From: Symmachiella dynata
GTDB taxonomy: Bacteria; Planctomycetota; Planctomycetia; Planctomycetales; Planctomycetaceae
Reading direction: 5' to 3'
Length of the DNA: 64,000 nucleotides
NCBI RefSeq assembly: GCF_007747995.1
Contig: NZ_CP036276.1
Span: forward strand, 2,595,001 to 2,659,000
How positions within the stretch are numbered: the stretch's first letter is position 1; every line of letters starts with the position of its first letter. The notes beneath the pieces were generated by a model. The model worked only from the letters and a program-made list of their open reading frames with translations, was not told where the DNA came from and did not search any database. The position numbers and the translations under genes were made by a program. This document shows, piece after piece, positions 45,980-54,805 of this stretch.

Positions 45980-46738
45980 TTATGCCGATTCTTGAATCGC
46001 TGCAAAACGCAGGCGGACATAGTCCACCGTCCATTGTCCCTGCTCGTCGCACAGGGAGGCTTGGGCCGCGTCCTGAATTTCCTGAAAGAAGTTGGCATGC
46101 TCCTCTGTGGGGATGGGCGGCAAGAAACTTTCGGCGAATGTTTCCAGCCAATCGGTCAGTGCTCCAGGCAGCGGAGTGGGACGCGGAATCAGTTCGATGG
46201 ACTGGACCCCAAACCCGGCCGCTTGCAATTCGGCCTGATATTCTTCCGGTGTGGGAAAATACCAGGGCCAGAGCGTCTCCATATCAATCTCGCGACGGGT
46301 CAGTGCGGCGGAAAGTGCCACCTGCACTTGGTGGATATTTCCCGCGCCGCCAAACTCTCCGACAAAACGTCCTTGCGGTTTTAAGGCGCGGCGGACTCCG
46401 GCAATGACCTCGGCAGGACGCTTCATCCAATGCAGCGCCGCATTACTGAAGACGGCGTCGAATTCCTTATCGAATTCTAAGTTGTGGCAGTCGACCACGT
46501 GAGCGTCCAAGTCGCGTTCGCGCGCCGCCTCGATTTGATCCGCACTCGCATCGACACCCACGACGTCGCAACCCATCTCGGCGAGTTTTTGTGTCAACAC
46601 GCCATCGCCACACCCGAGATCTAAAATCCGTTCTCCCGGCTGAGGGGCTAGCAGTTCCACGACCGGCATTCCGAGCGTTGCTACAAACCCGGCGTTGCGC
46701 GCGTAACGTTGCGGGTCCCATTTCTGTTGTTGTGTCAT
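45980..46738 (-). CDS. Class I SAM-dependent methyltransferase (Tam-like)
   Basis: A 252-residue methyltransferase. SAM motif I is ILDLGCGDGVLT, motif II acid VVGVDASADQIEAA, and the trans-aconitate-methyltransferase-like FSNAALHWMKRPAEVIAG follows. The last third (about 160-252) is the substrate part with PWYFPTPEEYQAEL. Substrate unknown; it could methylate a small acid. It starts 7 bp before the stop of the Reg_prop gene upstream, which suggests cotranscription. Confidence 0.8.
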   Translation of the reverse strand: MTQQQKWDPQRYARNAGFVATLGMPVVELLAPQPGERILDLGCGDGVLTQKLAEMGCDVVGVDASADQIEAARERDLDAHVVDCHNLEFDKEFDAVFSNAALHWMKRPAEVIAGVRRALKPQGRFVGEFGGAGNIHQVQVALSAALTRREIDMETLWPWYFPTPEEYQAELQAAGFGVQSIELIPRPTPLPGALTDWLETFAESFLPPIPTEEHANFFQEIQDAAQASLCDEQGQWTVDYVRLRFAAIQESA

Positions 46739-46744
46739 CGTGTT

Positions 46745-49114
46745 CTATTCAGCATCTTCGAGAATGTAGCCGTGATAAAGTCCCATGTAGTAGGGCAACA
46801 AATAGACAGCGCCGTCGGCCAAGATTCGACCGCCGCTTCCGCCGTCCAATTCAAAGGGATTGTGATTCCAATGTTCTACGCGCCGTTCGTCGATCGGCAG
46901 GCATTTGCCGTTGCGCAAATGTCCGGTGCCGCGCGAGCGGAGAATATGTTTGCCCAGCGGCACAATATCGATCCGGTGGCTGTTTTTGTAGCTCCAATCG
47001 ATGCGGTCGAGCGGGATCTGCTTCAGGGTGGTGATCGAATCAGTGATGACACTTTGTGGCGGCGACCAGAACCGTCGCCAACGCTCCGGGACATCGAAAC
47101 GGGCGGCAAAGATGAAATTAAACAACGGGTTGTTCTCGGGTTCTTCCAAACGCCAATAGTCCCACATGGATCGCAGATATTTACGCCGCAACGTTTCGTC
47201 GGTTTCGTAATTCAGCAGCGTGTAGTAGCACATGAAGGCCATCTCATCGTCCGACTGGTTGCCCGATCCCGGACCGTTTTGCCATTTGGGAAATTCAACG
47301 TTCGTCGCATACCCATGTTTCTCAATCAGGTCGTTGTAAGCTTTGCGATATTTTTCGTCGCCGCCGCTGATGTGTTCAGCGACTTTGAGGTAGGACAGAA
47401 TGCTCAATGAGTTGAGTCCGCGGCCCATTGTCTGTTCGTGGTTTAATGTCTGCGGATCGAAAAATGCCCAGCGGGTTGGTTTGCCATCGTGGTCGATCAT
47501 ACGGAAACCGTTGTCGATCAGGTGATCGGTCATCGGCAACACGATGTCACGGACGCGCGCCTTTTCCTCGTCTGTCTCGGCGACCAAATCGTAATAGCAG
47601 GCGTTAAAGAAATAATGGCCGTCCAATTCATCGGAACTGGTGTCGCATTTCCAATACCATTTGCCATCCGCACTGGTGGGCCAACGGGGGCTGATGATTT
47701 TCCAATAGGGATCTTCGCGTTGTTTCCTGCGGTCCTTCTCCGGCGTGTAGTGTTCGGCATTCGGATCCTCACCGGAGGTCGGCAGAATCGTTCGTGCGAC
47801 GAAACCGGCCGGCGGCGGGTGCGAACTGTCCCGCGTGACCACGGTCAAAAATCGCAATGCCTCAAAGGTGTCCTTAGCCCGTTGTTTTGCTTGGGGATCT
47901 TTCGTCGCAGCGTAGGCAAAGCATTCTCCCGCCCCATACATCGCCGTCCACAGGCCATCGTTGTCGCTATCCAGATTGCGGAAACTGCTTTTGTCCCCAG
48001 CGACATCCAAGCCGGCGCGGTCCACAAATCCGTAGGGGGTGCGGCGGTTGTATTTGTCGATTTCCTCTTCGAAGTACTTTGCTTTTTCAGCCAAGGTCAC
48101 CGGACGTCGCTGAATCACGCCGGCCCCAGCGGAGGTGGCAAACCACGCATCGCCTTGCTTGTTCACCGCAATGCCGCGAATCAGATCATCGGGCACCCAG
48201 CGTAAGCCTTGCCGGTAGGACCAATGCTCGCCATCAAAACGAATGGCACCGATTTTGGTACCAAACCAAACCACACCTTCCTCGCCGGCTGCCGCCGTAG
48301 TGAAATCGTTATACGGCAACCCATCTTTACCGGTGTAGAGCGTCCATGCCTCTCCATCCAGCACGCCCACGCCTTGCGGGCTAGCGAACCACAACCGGTC
48401 CTGGCGATCGAACGCGACTCCGCGCACGTCGTGCGGCGCCCAACTGCGATTGCCCGCACGGGGAAAAAGTTGCACCCAGGGGGAGTCCTCACCCCCCAGA
48501 AACAATCCCGCCTGGGCCGCCAAGGCGATCCGTCCGTCGGTTGCTCGGACGATTTGACGAACGTCGGCTTCATCGCCCAGTAGCTTTTGCAATACGTCAT
48601 CGCGTACGAATTTGCCGTCCCGCAAGCGGAACAATCCATCCGGTGTGCCGATACCAATCGAAGCTCCGCCGAGCAGTGCCGGCGCCGCGTCCTCCGCCAC
48701 AGCTTCCGCCGGAGCGTCGGCCAAGCGGTTGGCTTTTGTGCCGGTGACTTCAAACACTCCACCGCCGGCAATCGCTATGACTCCTTCGCCATGAGTGGCC
48801 ACCTGCAAAGCGGGACCTTTCAGACCGGAAACCGGTGCCCAGCTATCGTCGTTCCATCGCGCCAGCCCTGCGGCCGTCGCCGCATAGACACTGCCATCTC
48901 CAGCAATCGCGACACCGCGCACGTCCTCATCCGGGAGCCCCGTCTCCTTGTTAAAGAATTCTTGCTGTTCGGCATCAAAGGCGCCAACTTTGACCCCTTC
49001 AATTGGTTTCACTTCGCGCATTCGGCGGCGTTGTGCATGGACCTCGCCGCTGTCGAATAAAAAACTAACTCCCGCAAGAATGATGCTGAGCAAAATCTGT
49101 TGACGAATGTGCAT
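46745..49114 (-). CDS. Secreted Reg_prop beta-propeller protein with a C-terminal helical-barrel-like domain
   Basis: A 789-residue protein with a signal peptide (cut near VHA-QR). Residues about 45-340 hold repeated two-component-regulator-propeller blades (GLPDEDVRGVAIAGDGSVYAAT, VRGVAFDRQDRLWFASPQGVGVL, IRGIAVNKQGDAWFATSAGAG). Residues about 350-789 look like an alpha/alpha barrel of a glycoside-hydrolase or lyase type (GLWTAMYGAGECFAYAATKD, FFNACYYDLVAETDEEK). No histidine-kinase part follows the propeller. Catalytic residues cannot be named. The methyltransferase gene follows after 6 bp. Confidence 0.75.
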   Translation of the reverse strand: MHIRQQILLSIILAGVSFLFDSGEVHAQRRRMREVKPIEGVKVGAFDAEQQEFFNKETGLPDEDVRGVAIAGDGSVYAATAAGLARWNDDSWAPVSGLKGPALQVATHGEGVIAIAGGGVFEVTGTKANRLADAPAEAVAEDAAPALLGGASIGIGTPDGLFRLRDGKFVRDDVLQKLLGDEADVRQIVRATDGRIALAAQAGLFLGGEDSPWVQLFPRAGNRSWAPHDVRGVAFDRQDRLWFASPQGVGVLDGEAWTLYTGKDGLPYNDFTTAAAGEEGVVWFGTKIGAIRFDGEHWSYRQGLRWVPDDLIRGIAVNKQGDAWFATSAGAGVIQRRPVTLAEKAKYFEEEIDKYNRRTPYGFVDRAGLDVAGDKSSFRNLDSDNDGLWTAMYGAGECFAYAATKDPQAKQRAKDTFEALRFLTVVTRDSSHPPPAGFVARTILPTSGEDPNAEHYTPEKDRRKQREDPYWKIISPRWPTSADGKWYWKCDTSSDELDGHYFFNACYYDLVAETDEEKARVRDIVLPMTDHLIDNGFRMIDHDGKPTRWAFFDPQTLNHEQTMGRGLNSLSILSYLKVAEHISGGDEKYRKAYNDLIEKHGYATNVEFPKWQNGPGSGNQSDDEMAFMCYYTLLNYETDETLRRKYLRSMWDYWRLEEPENNPLFNFIFAARFDVPERWRRFWSPPQSVITDSITTLKQIPLDRIDWSYKNSHRIDIVPLGKHILRSRGTGHLRNGKCLPIDERRVEHWNHNPFELDGGSGGRILADGAVYLLPYYMGLYHGYILEDAE

Positions 49115-49290
49115 TGCGATATTTCTCTCTGGCGACGAATACGAATCGGCGGTAGGGATACGGGCGAAGCCGCTGACTCTTTGACTTCAGCAGTCCAAAC
49201 GACTATCGTTGTGGTCCAATTCACTATCATTGTTTCCCGCGTTCGCCGCAACCGTCGCGACGCAAATTTCATCTCCTGCACGAGGGCATT

Positions 49291-50304
49291 ATGTCACGTA
49301 TCAACCGTCAAATTACCCTCGCAGCGCGCCCCGTTGGCCGACCTCAGGAGTCCGATTTTGCACTTGTCGAGACTCCGATTCCGGAACTGGAAGAGGGACA
49401 ATTCCTGATTCATACGACCTATCTGTCAGTCGATCCCTACATGCGGGGGCGGATGAACGATCGCAAGTCGTATGCCGAACCGGTCAAGTTGGGTGACGTA
49501 ATGGTCGGCGAAGCGGTCGGCAAGGTCGTTGAGTCCAAGCATCCCAAATTCGACGTGGGAGACATCGTCGCTGGAAGCATCGGCTGGCAGGAATATTGCG
49601 TCACCGACGGCACAGACATCCGCAAAGTCCGTACTGGAAATCAACCGGTTTCCGCAGCACTGGGCGTGTTGGGTATGCCCGGTCTGACTGCCTATTTTGG
49701 GTTGTTGGAAATCGCCGACCCCGCTGCGGGGGAAACCGTCGTCGTTTCCGGCGCCGCCGGGGCCGTGGGATCCACAGTGGGGCAAATCGCCAAAATCCGC
49801 GGCTGCCGCGTCGTAGGCATTGCTGGAACGGATGAAAAGGTCGCCTATCTCACCGACGAACTCGGTTTCGATGCGGCATTCAACTACAAAACGACCAAGG
49901 ACTACGTCGCCAAACTGGCCGAACTTTGTCCCGAGGGAATCGATGTCTATTTTGACAACGTCGGCGGCCCAATCACCGATGCTGTCTTTCCGCTGCTCAA
50001 CAAACACGCACGGGTTTCCGTCTGCGGACAGATCTCGCAGTACAACGCCACCAAGCTGGAACAAGGTCCGCGGCTGTTGTGGAAACTGATCGAAAAACAG
50101 GCCCGCGTCGAAGGCTTTTTGGTCTTTCAATTCATCGACAAATTCCGCACCGCCATGGTGGACTTAGCGCATTGGGTCGAAGAAGGCCAATTGAAGTACC
50201 GCGAAAACATCGAGGAAGGTTTGGAAAACGCTCCCAAAATTTTCCTGGGCCTGTTCGACGGCGAGAACATCGGCAAACAACTCGTCCGCGTCAGCCCCGA
50301 GTGA
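49291..50304 (+). CDS. NADP-dependent oxidoreductase of the zinc-independent MDR family
   Basis: A 337-residue medium-chain reductase, CurA/leukotriene-B4-dehydrogenase type. The start MSRINRQITLAARPVGRP is typical. The nucleotide loop AAGAVGSTVGQIAKIRGCRVVGI and a VDVYFDNVGG phrase (here GIDVYFDNVGGPIT) match. These enzymes reduce enone double bonds with NADPH. No catalytic zinc site is present, as expected. Monocistronic. Confidence 0.88.
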   Translation: MSRINRQITLAARPVGRPQESDFALVETPIPELEEGQFLIHTTYLSVDPYMRGRMNDRKSYAEPVKLGDVMVGEAVGKVVESKHPKFDVGDIVAGSIGWQEYCVTDGTDIRKVRTGNQPVSAALGVLGMPGLTAYFGLLEIADPAAGETVVVSGAAGAVGSTVGQIAKIRGCRVVGIAGTDEKVAYLTDELGFDAAFNYKTTKDYVAKLAELCPEGIDVYFDNVGGPITDAVFPLLNKHARVSVCGQISQYNATKLEQGPRLLWKLIEKQARVEGFLVFQFIDKFRTAMVDLAHWVEEGQLKYRENIEEGLENAPKIFLGLFDGENIGKQLVRVSPE

Positions 50305-50669
50305 GTCTCTGCGGCGCAGCGAATGTCGATTTTCGCAGCCACAGATTTACCCAGCGCGGCTAGGCTGCAGCCAAGATTTTGAAAACAATTAGCCACAGAG
50401 GCCACAGAGTTCACAGAGAAAAAACTAAAACTGCGATGACCGCTCATTACAGTTTTCTCTGTGTCCTCTGTGCTCTCTGTGGCTAATGCTTAATCTGCGA
50501 ATGCCAAGTGGTCACGAAAAAGGCCCGCGGCGCATAGTCCATGTCTGTCAACTCGGAATGTCAGAACACCGGGGGGTAAGGCGAAATATGCATTATCAGC
50601 TTGACGGCAGAAAGAAAATTGCAGATGTTGCAGATGTTTGAGAGGAAGTGAATTCTGGATACGGTCCTC
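50305..50669. other. Intergenic holding the intact family-A repeat
   Basis: Apart from the palindrome at 50388-50521, the stretch shows no gene. Confidence 0.55.
50388..50521. repeat. Palindromic intergenic repeat, family A, copy 2 (intact)
   Basis: Arms ATTAGCCACAGAG...CTCTGTGGCTAAT span 50388-50487. Each arm holds three 9-nt units ending in CACAGAG. The conserved tail 50494-50521 (TCTGC, CCAAGTGGTCACGAAAAA) also follows copy 1. It serves as the empty-site reference for the IS110 insertion. Confidence 0.85.
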
Positions 50670-51017
50670 ATGGAATATAGATCGCGAATTATGTATCTGC
50701 TGAAGACGAACAACCCCATTTCACTGTATCAACTGGCAGAGTCGCTCGACGCAATTCAAGACTTCACGCACTGCGACCTCGGAAGTCTCAACTCGCTCCA
50801 ACTGATTGAATTGTGTGACGAAGCGGCCGCTTGGATTGCCAATGAACCAATTGTCTTTGACGAAGAGAACGGCTTGGCGATCTTCGAGTTTTCACCGTCG
50901 GGTGTCGCGTGGCTTCGAAACAACTCTGCCGCTTTAAAAGATATTGGTCCTGATGCTGCTGCATTATCTGCATTGGATGGGGCCGACGGCACCCTCTACG
51001 CAGTTGATACCTTTTGA
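50670..51017 (+). CDS. Hypothetical small protein
   Basis: A 115-residue acidic protein with no family recognised. The N-terminal helical segment (IMYLLKTNNPISLYQLAESLD) could be part of a winged-helix fold, which is speculative. Called because the frame is clean and no other gene competes. Confidence 0.4.
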   Translation: MEYRSRIMYLLKTNNPISLYQLAESLDAIQDFTHCDLGSLNSLQLIELCDEAAAWIANEPIVFDEENGLAIFEFSPSGVAWLRNNSAALKDIGPDAAALSALDGADGTLYAVDTF

Positions 51018-51179
51018 TGCCCTTGTCAGTGAGGAAATCGCATTGGCTGGTTACGATTTGCGTCGTTGGTGGCGCGCCGCCGACTCGCGGTCACCCACCG
51101 CAACTTCGAATTGCCGTGGCAACTGTTTATACTGTCCTAAGCTGATCACCGAAATTTGGTTTTCCTAAGGACAACACAC

Positions 51180-51887
51180 ATGCTACGGTTTTTCGCGACG
51201 CTCGTTGCACTCCTGGCACTTGCACAATGCACCGACGCTGCTGAACCGGTGCGGGAACGCATCGAATGGGCGGATTATTGGGTCACCGATGCGGAAAAAG
51301 ACGACCTGCCGCGCGTGCTGTTTATCGGCGATTCGATTGTGAAGGGATATTTTTCCGCTGCGGAAAAGCAACTCGCAGGAAAGGTACGCTGTGCCCGGTT
51401 GGCGACCTCCAAATGTGTCGCTGATCCGCTGTTTCTCGACGAAGTCCGGTTGCTGCTCAAGCAATACCGGTTCGACGTGATTCATTTCAACAACGGACTG
51501 CATGGCTGGGGCTATAGCGAAGACCAGTACCGCGATGGTCTGCAAAAATTCCTGACGGCCCTCCCCAAAGAAGCGGGCGACGCCAAAATCGTCTGGGCCA
51601 CCTCGACTCCCATGCGCGCCTCAAGCGACCTGAAGAAATTCCACGAAAAAAACCAGCGCGTCGTTGCCAGAAACCGCCTTGCCGCTGAGGTCATGAAACA
51701 ACGAGGACTTCCCACCAACGATCTCTACGGATTGGTGGAGCCGCACCCCGATTGGCATTCCAAAGACGGCGTGCACTTTAACGACCGCGGCAAAACCGCA
51801 CAGGGGGCCGCCGTCGCTGAGAGTGTGATCAAGCAGCTGCGTGATGGGGTGACGCCGGGAAAACGGGACGATGTCAACGACCGGTAG
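51180..51887 (+). CDS. Secreted SGNH/GDSL hydrolase
   Basis: A 235-residue esterase with a signal peptide (cut near TDA-AE). Block I LFIGDSIVKGYF gives the nucleophile serine, NNGLHGW the Asn block, and HPDWHSKDGVHFNDRGK the Asp-His pair. The substrate is likely an acyl or acetyl ester, perhaps on polysaccharide (inference). The ATG at 51180 with AAGGA ahead is preferred. Confidence 0.85.
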   Translation: MLRFFATLVALLALAQCTDAAEPVRERIEWADYWVTDAEKDDLPRVLFIGDSIVKGYFSAAEKQLAGKVRCARLATSKCVADPLFLDEVRLLLKQYRFDVIHFNNGLHGWGYSEDQYRDGLQKFLTALPKEAGDAKIVWATSTPMRASSDLKKFHEKNQRVVARNRLAAEVMKQRGLPTNDLYGLVEPHPDWHSKDGVHFNDRGKTAQGAAVAESVIKQLRDGVTPGKRDDVNDR

Positions 51888-51950
51888 GCCGTTGCTCAAG
51901 CCGCTGTGGCCTGTTGTGGTGCAGTTGAGTTGAAGCCGGAGAACGGAACC

Positions 51951-52556
51951 ATGGGACTGTGGGACATGTTGTTTGGCGGGGGATGTCCCGCTTCGGTCGA
52001 CGTCTCGGGCGACCACATCTGGATGTCGCACGCAGCAAAGTTTCATGGGATTGGTCGGCAGCTTACAGAAACCGGCGACTCGGCGGGGGTGCTGCTCATC
52101 GCGCATTTCGACGAGACACTGGCGCAGCTGGATGCCATCACGGCGGCAGATCATTTTAACGTCCCGGTGCATGCGATCCTCGCACAAGACCTCTCGACCG
52201 ATATCGCCATTCGTTGGAGAATGGAACAGACAGCAACGATCGACCTGATCGTGGCGGACCGGCATCCGCTGTGGTCCGTTGACGGCGAACTCCTGCAATT
52301 CGCCGGGGAACTACCCTGCCGCTGCCGCGTAGCTTATCATCAATCCCTGCAGGACCCACTGGTCAAACGTTTCACCGGCGCCTGGCTGGAGCCGATGCTG
52401 GAACAGATGGGAATGAAAGCAGACGAGGCGATCAGCAGTCCGTTGGTCAGTAAACGCATCAAGGCGATGCAAAAGAGGATCGAAGCGAAGGCGTTCGGAA
52501 ACCACCGCGCCGCATCGGCCACCGAGTGGTTTGAATTGAACTTCCCGGAGTCGTGA
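51951..52556 (+). CDS. SecA-like fragment protein without ATPase motifs
   Basis: A 201-residue protein. The C-terminal half reads SLQDPLVKRFTGAWLEPMLE, then MGMKADEAISSPLVSKRIKAMQKRIEAKAF. This lines up with the SecA segment SLEDDLMRIF...LGMEEGEPIE...AIENAQKKVEGRNFDIR at the NBD2-helical scaffold junction. The N-terminal half is a small alpha/beta domain (GVLLIAHFDETLAQLDAI). No Walker A, DEAD box or zinc tail is present, so it cannot be a working translocase motor; it may be a partner or a domesticated part. The ATG at 51951 has GGAGAACGGA upstream. Confidence 0.6.
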   Translation: MGLWDMLFGGGCPASVDVSGDHIWMSHAAKFHGIGRQLTETGDSAGVLLIAHFDETLAQLDAITAADHFNVPVHAILAQDLSTDIAIRWRMEQTATIDLIVADRHPLWSVDGELLQFAGELPCRCRVAYHQSLQDPLVKRFTGAWLEPMLEQMGMKADEAISSPLVSKRIKAMQKRIEAKAFGNHRAASATEWFELNFPES

Positions 52557-52582
52557 TCGCGGCGAAGAATTGAGCCTTCAGC

Positions 52583-54001
52583 ATGACCGAACCCACCCCA
52601 AAAAGCCGACTACCGCGCACGGGCGTTGTTCTGCTCGTTGGTGTCGTGCTACTGCTCGGCGGTGGCGTGCTGATGGTGTGGTTGCCGTACTATCACAATC
52701 AAGCGGCAATTGCCGAGGTCGAACGACTTGGAGGAGCGAAAGAGTCAGAGATCGTTCGTCCTGGCTGGATCCCAGATGCGGTGGAGAATGAGTATTTATG
52801 GGCGTTTAAAAGAGTGACCACAATTTGGTTGTTTGATAGTCAGTTCGATGATGCCGGACTTGAGCATCTCCGAAAACTGACCAACCTACGGGAGCTGTTG
52901 CTCGACAACACCCAGATCAGTGATGTTGGGCTGGAACATCTTAGAGAGCTAACCAACCTTGAAGATCTAAGGTTCGACAACACTCAAGTCAGTAATGCGG
53001 GGCTTGAGCACCTCCGAGGATTGAACAACCTTGAGTCCCTATCGCTCGACAGCACTCAAGTCAGTGATGCGGGGCTTGAGCATCTCCGAGGGCTGACCAA
53101 GCTTTCTGCACTAAATCTCAACGGCACTCAAGTCAGTGATGCGGGTCTTGAACACCTCCGAGGATTGAACAACCTTGAGTACCTATCTCTCAATAACACC
53201 AATGTCAGCAATGCAGGGCTAGAGCATCTCAAAGGGTTGACCAATCTTTATTCCCTGCTTCTCGGAAACACCTGGGTCAATGATGCTGGACTAGAAGATC
53301 TCCGTGGTTTGACCGAACTTTCTGATCTTATACTCGACGGCACCAAAGTCGGTGACACTGGGCTTGAGCATCTCCGAAGACTGACCAACCTGTGGTCCCT
53401 GTCACTCACCAACACCCAGGTTAGTGATGCTGGACTCTTGCATCTCCGAGGATTGTCCAACCTTGAGTATCTATCGCTCGACAACACTCAAGTCAGTGAT
53501 GCGGGGCTTGAGCATCTCCGAGGACTAACCAACCTGCGGTCCCTGTCACTCACCAACACCCGGGTCAGTGATGCTGGGCTTGAGAATCTCCGGGGGCTGG
53601 CTGACCTTGAACAGCTATATCTCAATAACACCCAAGTCAGTGATGCTGGGCTTGAGCATCTCCGAGGATTGACCAAAATATACAACCTATCGCTCGGATA
53701 CACCGATGTTGGAGATGCCGGACTCAAGCATCTCCGAGGATTGCCCGAACTTATATTGCTGGAGCTCGAAGGTACCCGAGTCAGTGATGCTGGACTTGAG
53801 AACCTTCGTGGGCTGAGTAACATTCAGTCCCTACATCTCAACAACACTCAAATTGGTGATGCAGGGCTTCAGCGTCTCCGGGGATTGACCAAACTTCAGA
53901 TCCTATTGATCAAGAACACCCAAGTCAGTGATGATGGGGTCAAGAAACTCCAGAAAGCTCTACCCGATTGCGAAATTGATTGGACTTCGCCGTCGGATTA
54001 A
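52583..54001 (+). CDS. Membrane-anchored leucine-rich repeat protein
   Basis: A 472-residue protein with one N-terminal helix (about 14-36) and then fifteen 24-residue leucine-rich repeats of the form DAGLEHLRGLTNLxxLxLxxTQVS, closed by a cap (DDGVKKLQKALPDC). The 72-bp repeats are similar at DNA level as well, so the array arose by recent tandem duplication. Leucine-rich repeats of this cysteine-free, 24-residue type bind proteins. The partner is unknown, and the repeats should face outwards. Confidence 0.85.
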   Translation: MTEPTPKSRLPRTGVVLLVGVVLLLGGGVLMVWLPYYHNQAAIAEVERLGGAKESEIVRPGWIPDAVENEYLWAFKRVTTIWLFDSQFDDAGLEHLRKLTNLRELLLDNTQISDVGLEHLRELTNLEDLRFDNTQVSNAGLEHLRGLNNLESLSLDSTQVSDAGLEHLRGLTKLSALNLNGTQVSDAGLEHLRGLNNLEYLSLNNTNVSNAGLEHLKGLTNLYSLLLGNTWVNDAGLEDLRGLTELSDLILDGTKVGDTGLEHLRRLTNLWSLSLTNTQVSDAGLLHLRGLSNLEYLSLDNTQVSDAGLEHLRGLTNLRSLSLTNTRVSDAGLENLRGLADLEQLYLNNTQVSDAGLEHLRGLTKIYNLSLGYTDVGDAGLKHLRGLPELILLELEGTRVSDAGLENLRGLSNIQSLHLNNTQIGDAGLQRLRGLTKLQILLIKNTQVSDDGVKKLQKALPDCEIDWTSPSD

Positions 54002-54087
54002 CGCCAGATTTTTACAATTCCCCCGACCTTTTCCGTTGGGCTTCGAGCAAAACAAAACAACTTACTCACAACGGACACGCACAAACC

Positions 54088-54573
54088 GTGATCACCCCAG
54101 AAGACCTCCAACCGCTCCCCATCACCGGCAACAAAACCATTCCCGAGGACTACCTCGACGAGATGGGGCATATGAACGTGATGTGGTATACGCATCTGTT
54201 CAGCAATGCCACCGGCAAGATGTTTGACCTGTTCGGGCTGTCGGATGACTATTGCGTTCGCACCAATTCCGGGGCGTTTGCGCTGGAATGCCATTTGCGG
54301 TATCTGGCTGAGGTGCGGGTCGGCAAGACGGTGCGGATTCATAGCCGGCTGGTCGGCCGCTCCGAAAAACGGTGGCATTTCATGCATTTTATGGTGATCG
54401 AAGAAGACGACCGCATCGCCGCCACGGCCGAATTCGTCGGCGCGCACATCGACATGACCCGCCGTCGAACTTCCCCCATTCCCCCGATCGTAACGGAACC
54501 CTTCGACGCCATATTAGCCCAGCACGACCAACTTGATTGGGATCCCCCCCTGTGTGGTATCATGCGGCCATGA
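54088..54573 (+). CDS. Acyl-CoA thioesterase, hotdog fold
   Basis: A 161-residue 4HBT-type thioesterase. The catalytic region reads YLDEMGHMNVMWYTHLFSNAT, and the beta-strand YLAEVRVGKTVRIHSRL followed by HFMHFMV is usual. It would hydrolyse acyl-CoA. The start is uncertain: a GTG at 54088 leaves room for the first strand and avoids overlap with the repeat gene. A longer TTG-initiated frame from 53980 would overlap it by 22 bp. Confidence 0.75.
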   Translation: MITPEDLQPLPITGNKTIPEDYLDEMGHMNVMWYTHLFSNATGKMFDLFGLSDDYCVRTNSGAFALECHLRYLAEVRVGKTVRIHSRLVGRSEKRWHFMHFMVIEEDDRIAATAEFVGAHIDMTRRRTSPIPPIVTEPFDAILAQHDQLDWDPPLCGIMRP

Positions 54574-54581
54574 ATCGCACT

Positions 54582-54696
54582 CGTTCCCAAACTCCGTTTG
54601 GGAACGGACATTCGCGAAGCCCTGCTTCGCTGGCCCAATGCTACCGGCCGAAGCAGAGCTTCGGAGAAGTGGGTTCCCAAACGGAGTTTGGGAACC
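54582..54696. repeat. Four-hairpin mirror-symmetric palindromic element
   Basis: Hairpins at 54582-54606 (CGTTCCCAAAC-TCC-GTTTGGGAACG), GCGAAGC-CCT-GCTTCGC, CCGAAGC-AGA-GCTTCGG and 54672-54696 (GGTTCCCAAAC-GGA-GTTTGGGAACC). The outer two have complementary loops, so the whole unit is also an inverted repeat. A planctomycete-style REP element. Confidence 0.8.
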
Positions 54697-54805
54697 AGGG
54701 AAAGGCAGAATCTGTACCTCTTTGCGTCTTCGCGTCTCTGCGCGAGGCTTCTTTTAATTTTCTAGTTCGATTGATTTTTTGCTGAGAACGCCGAAGATTG
54801 CCTGC

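Noticed and set aside
52583-54001. CRISPR-like array because of 72-bp periodicity
   Set aside because: The repeats are in-frame coding for leucine-rich repeats with no spacers.
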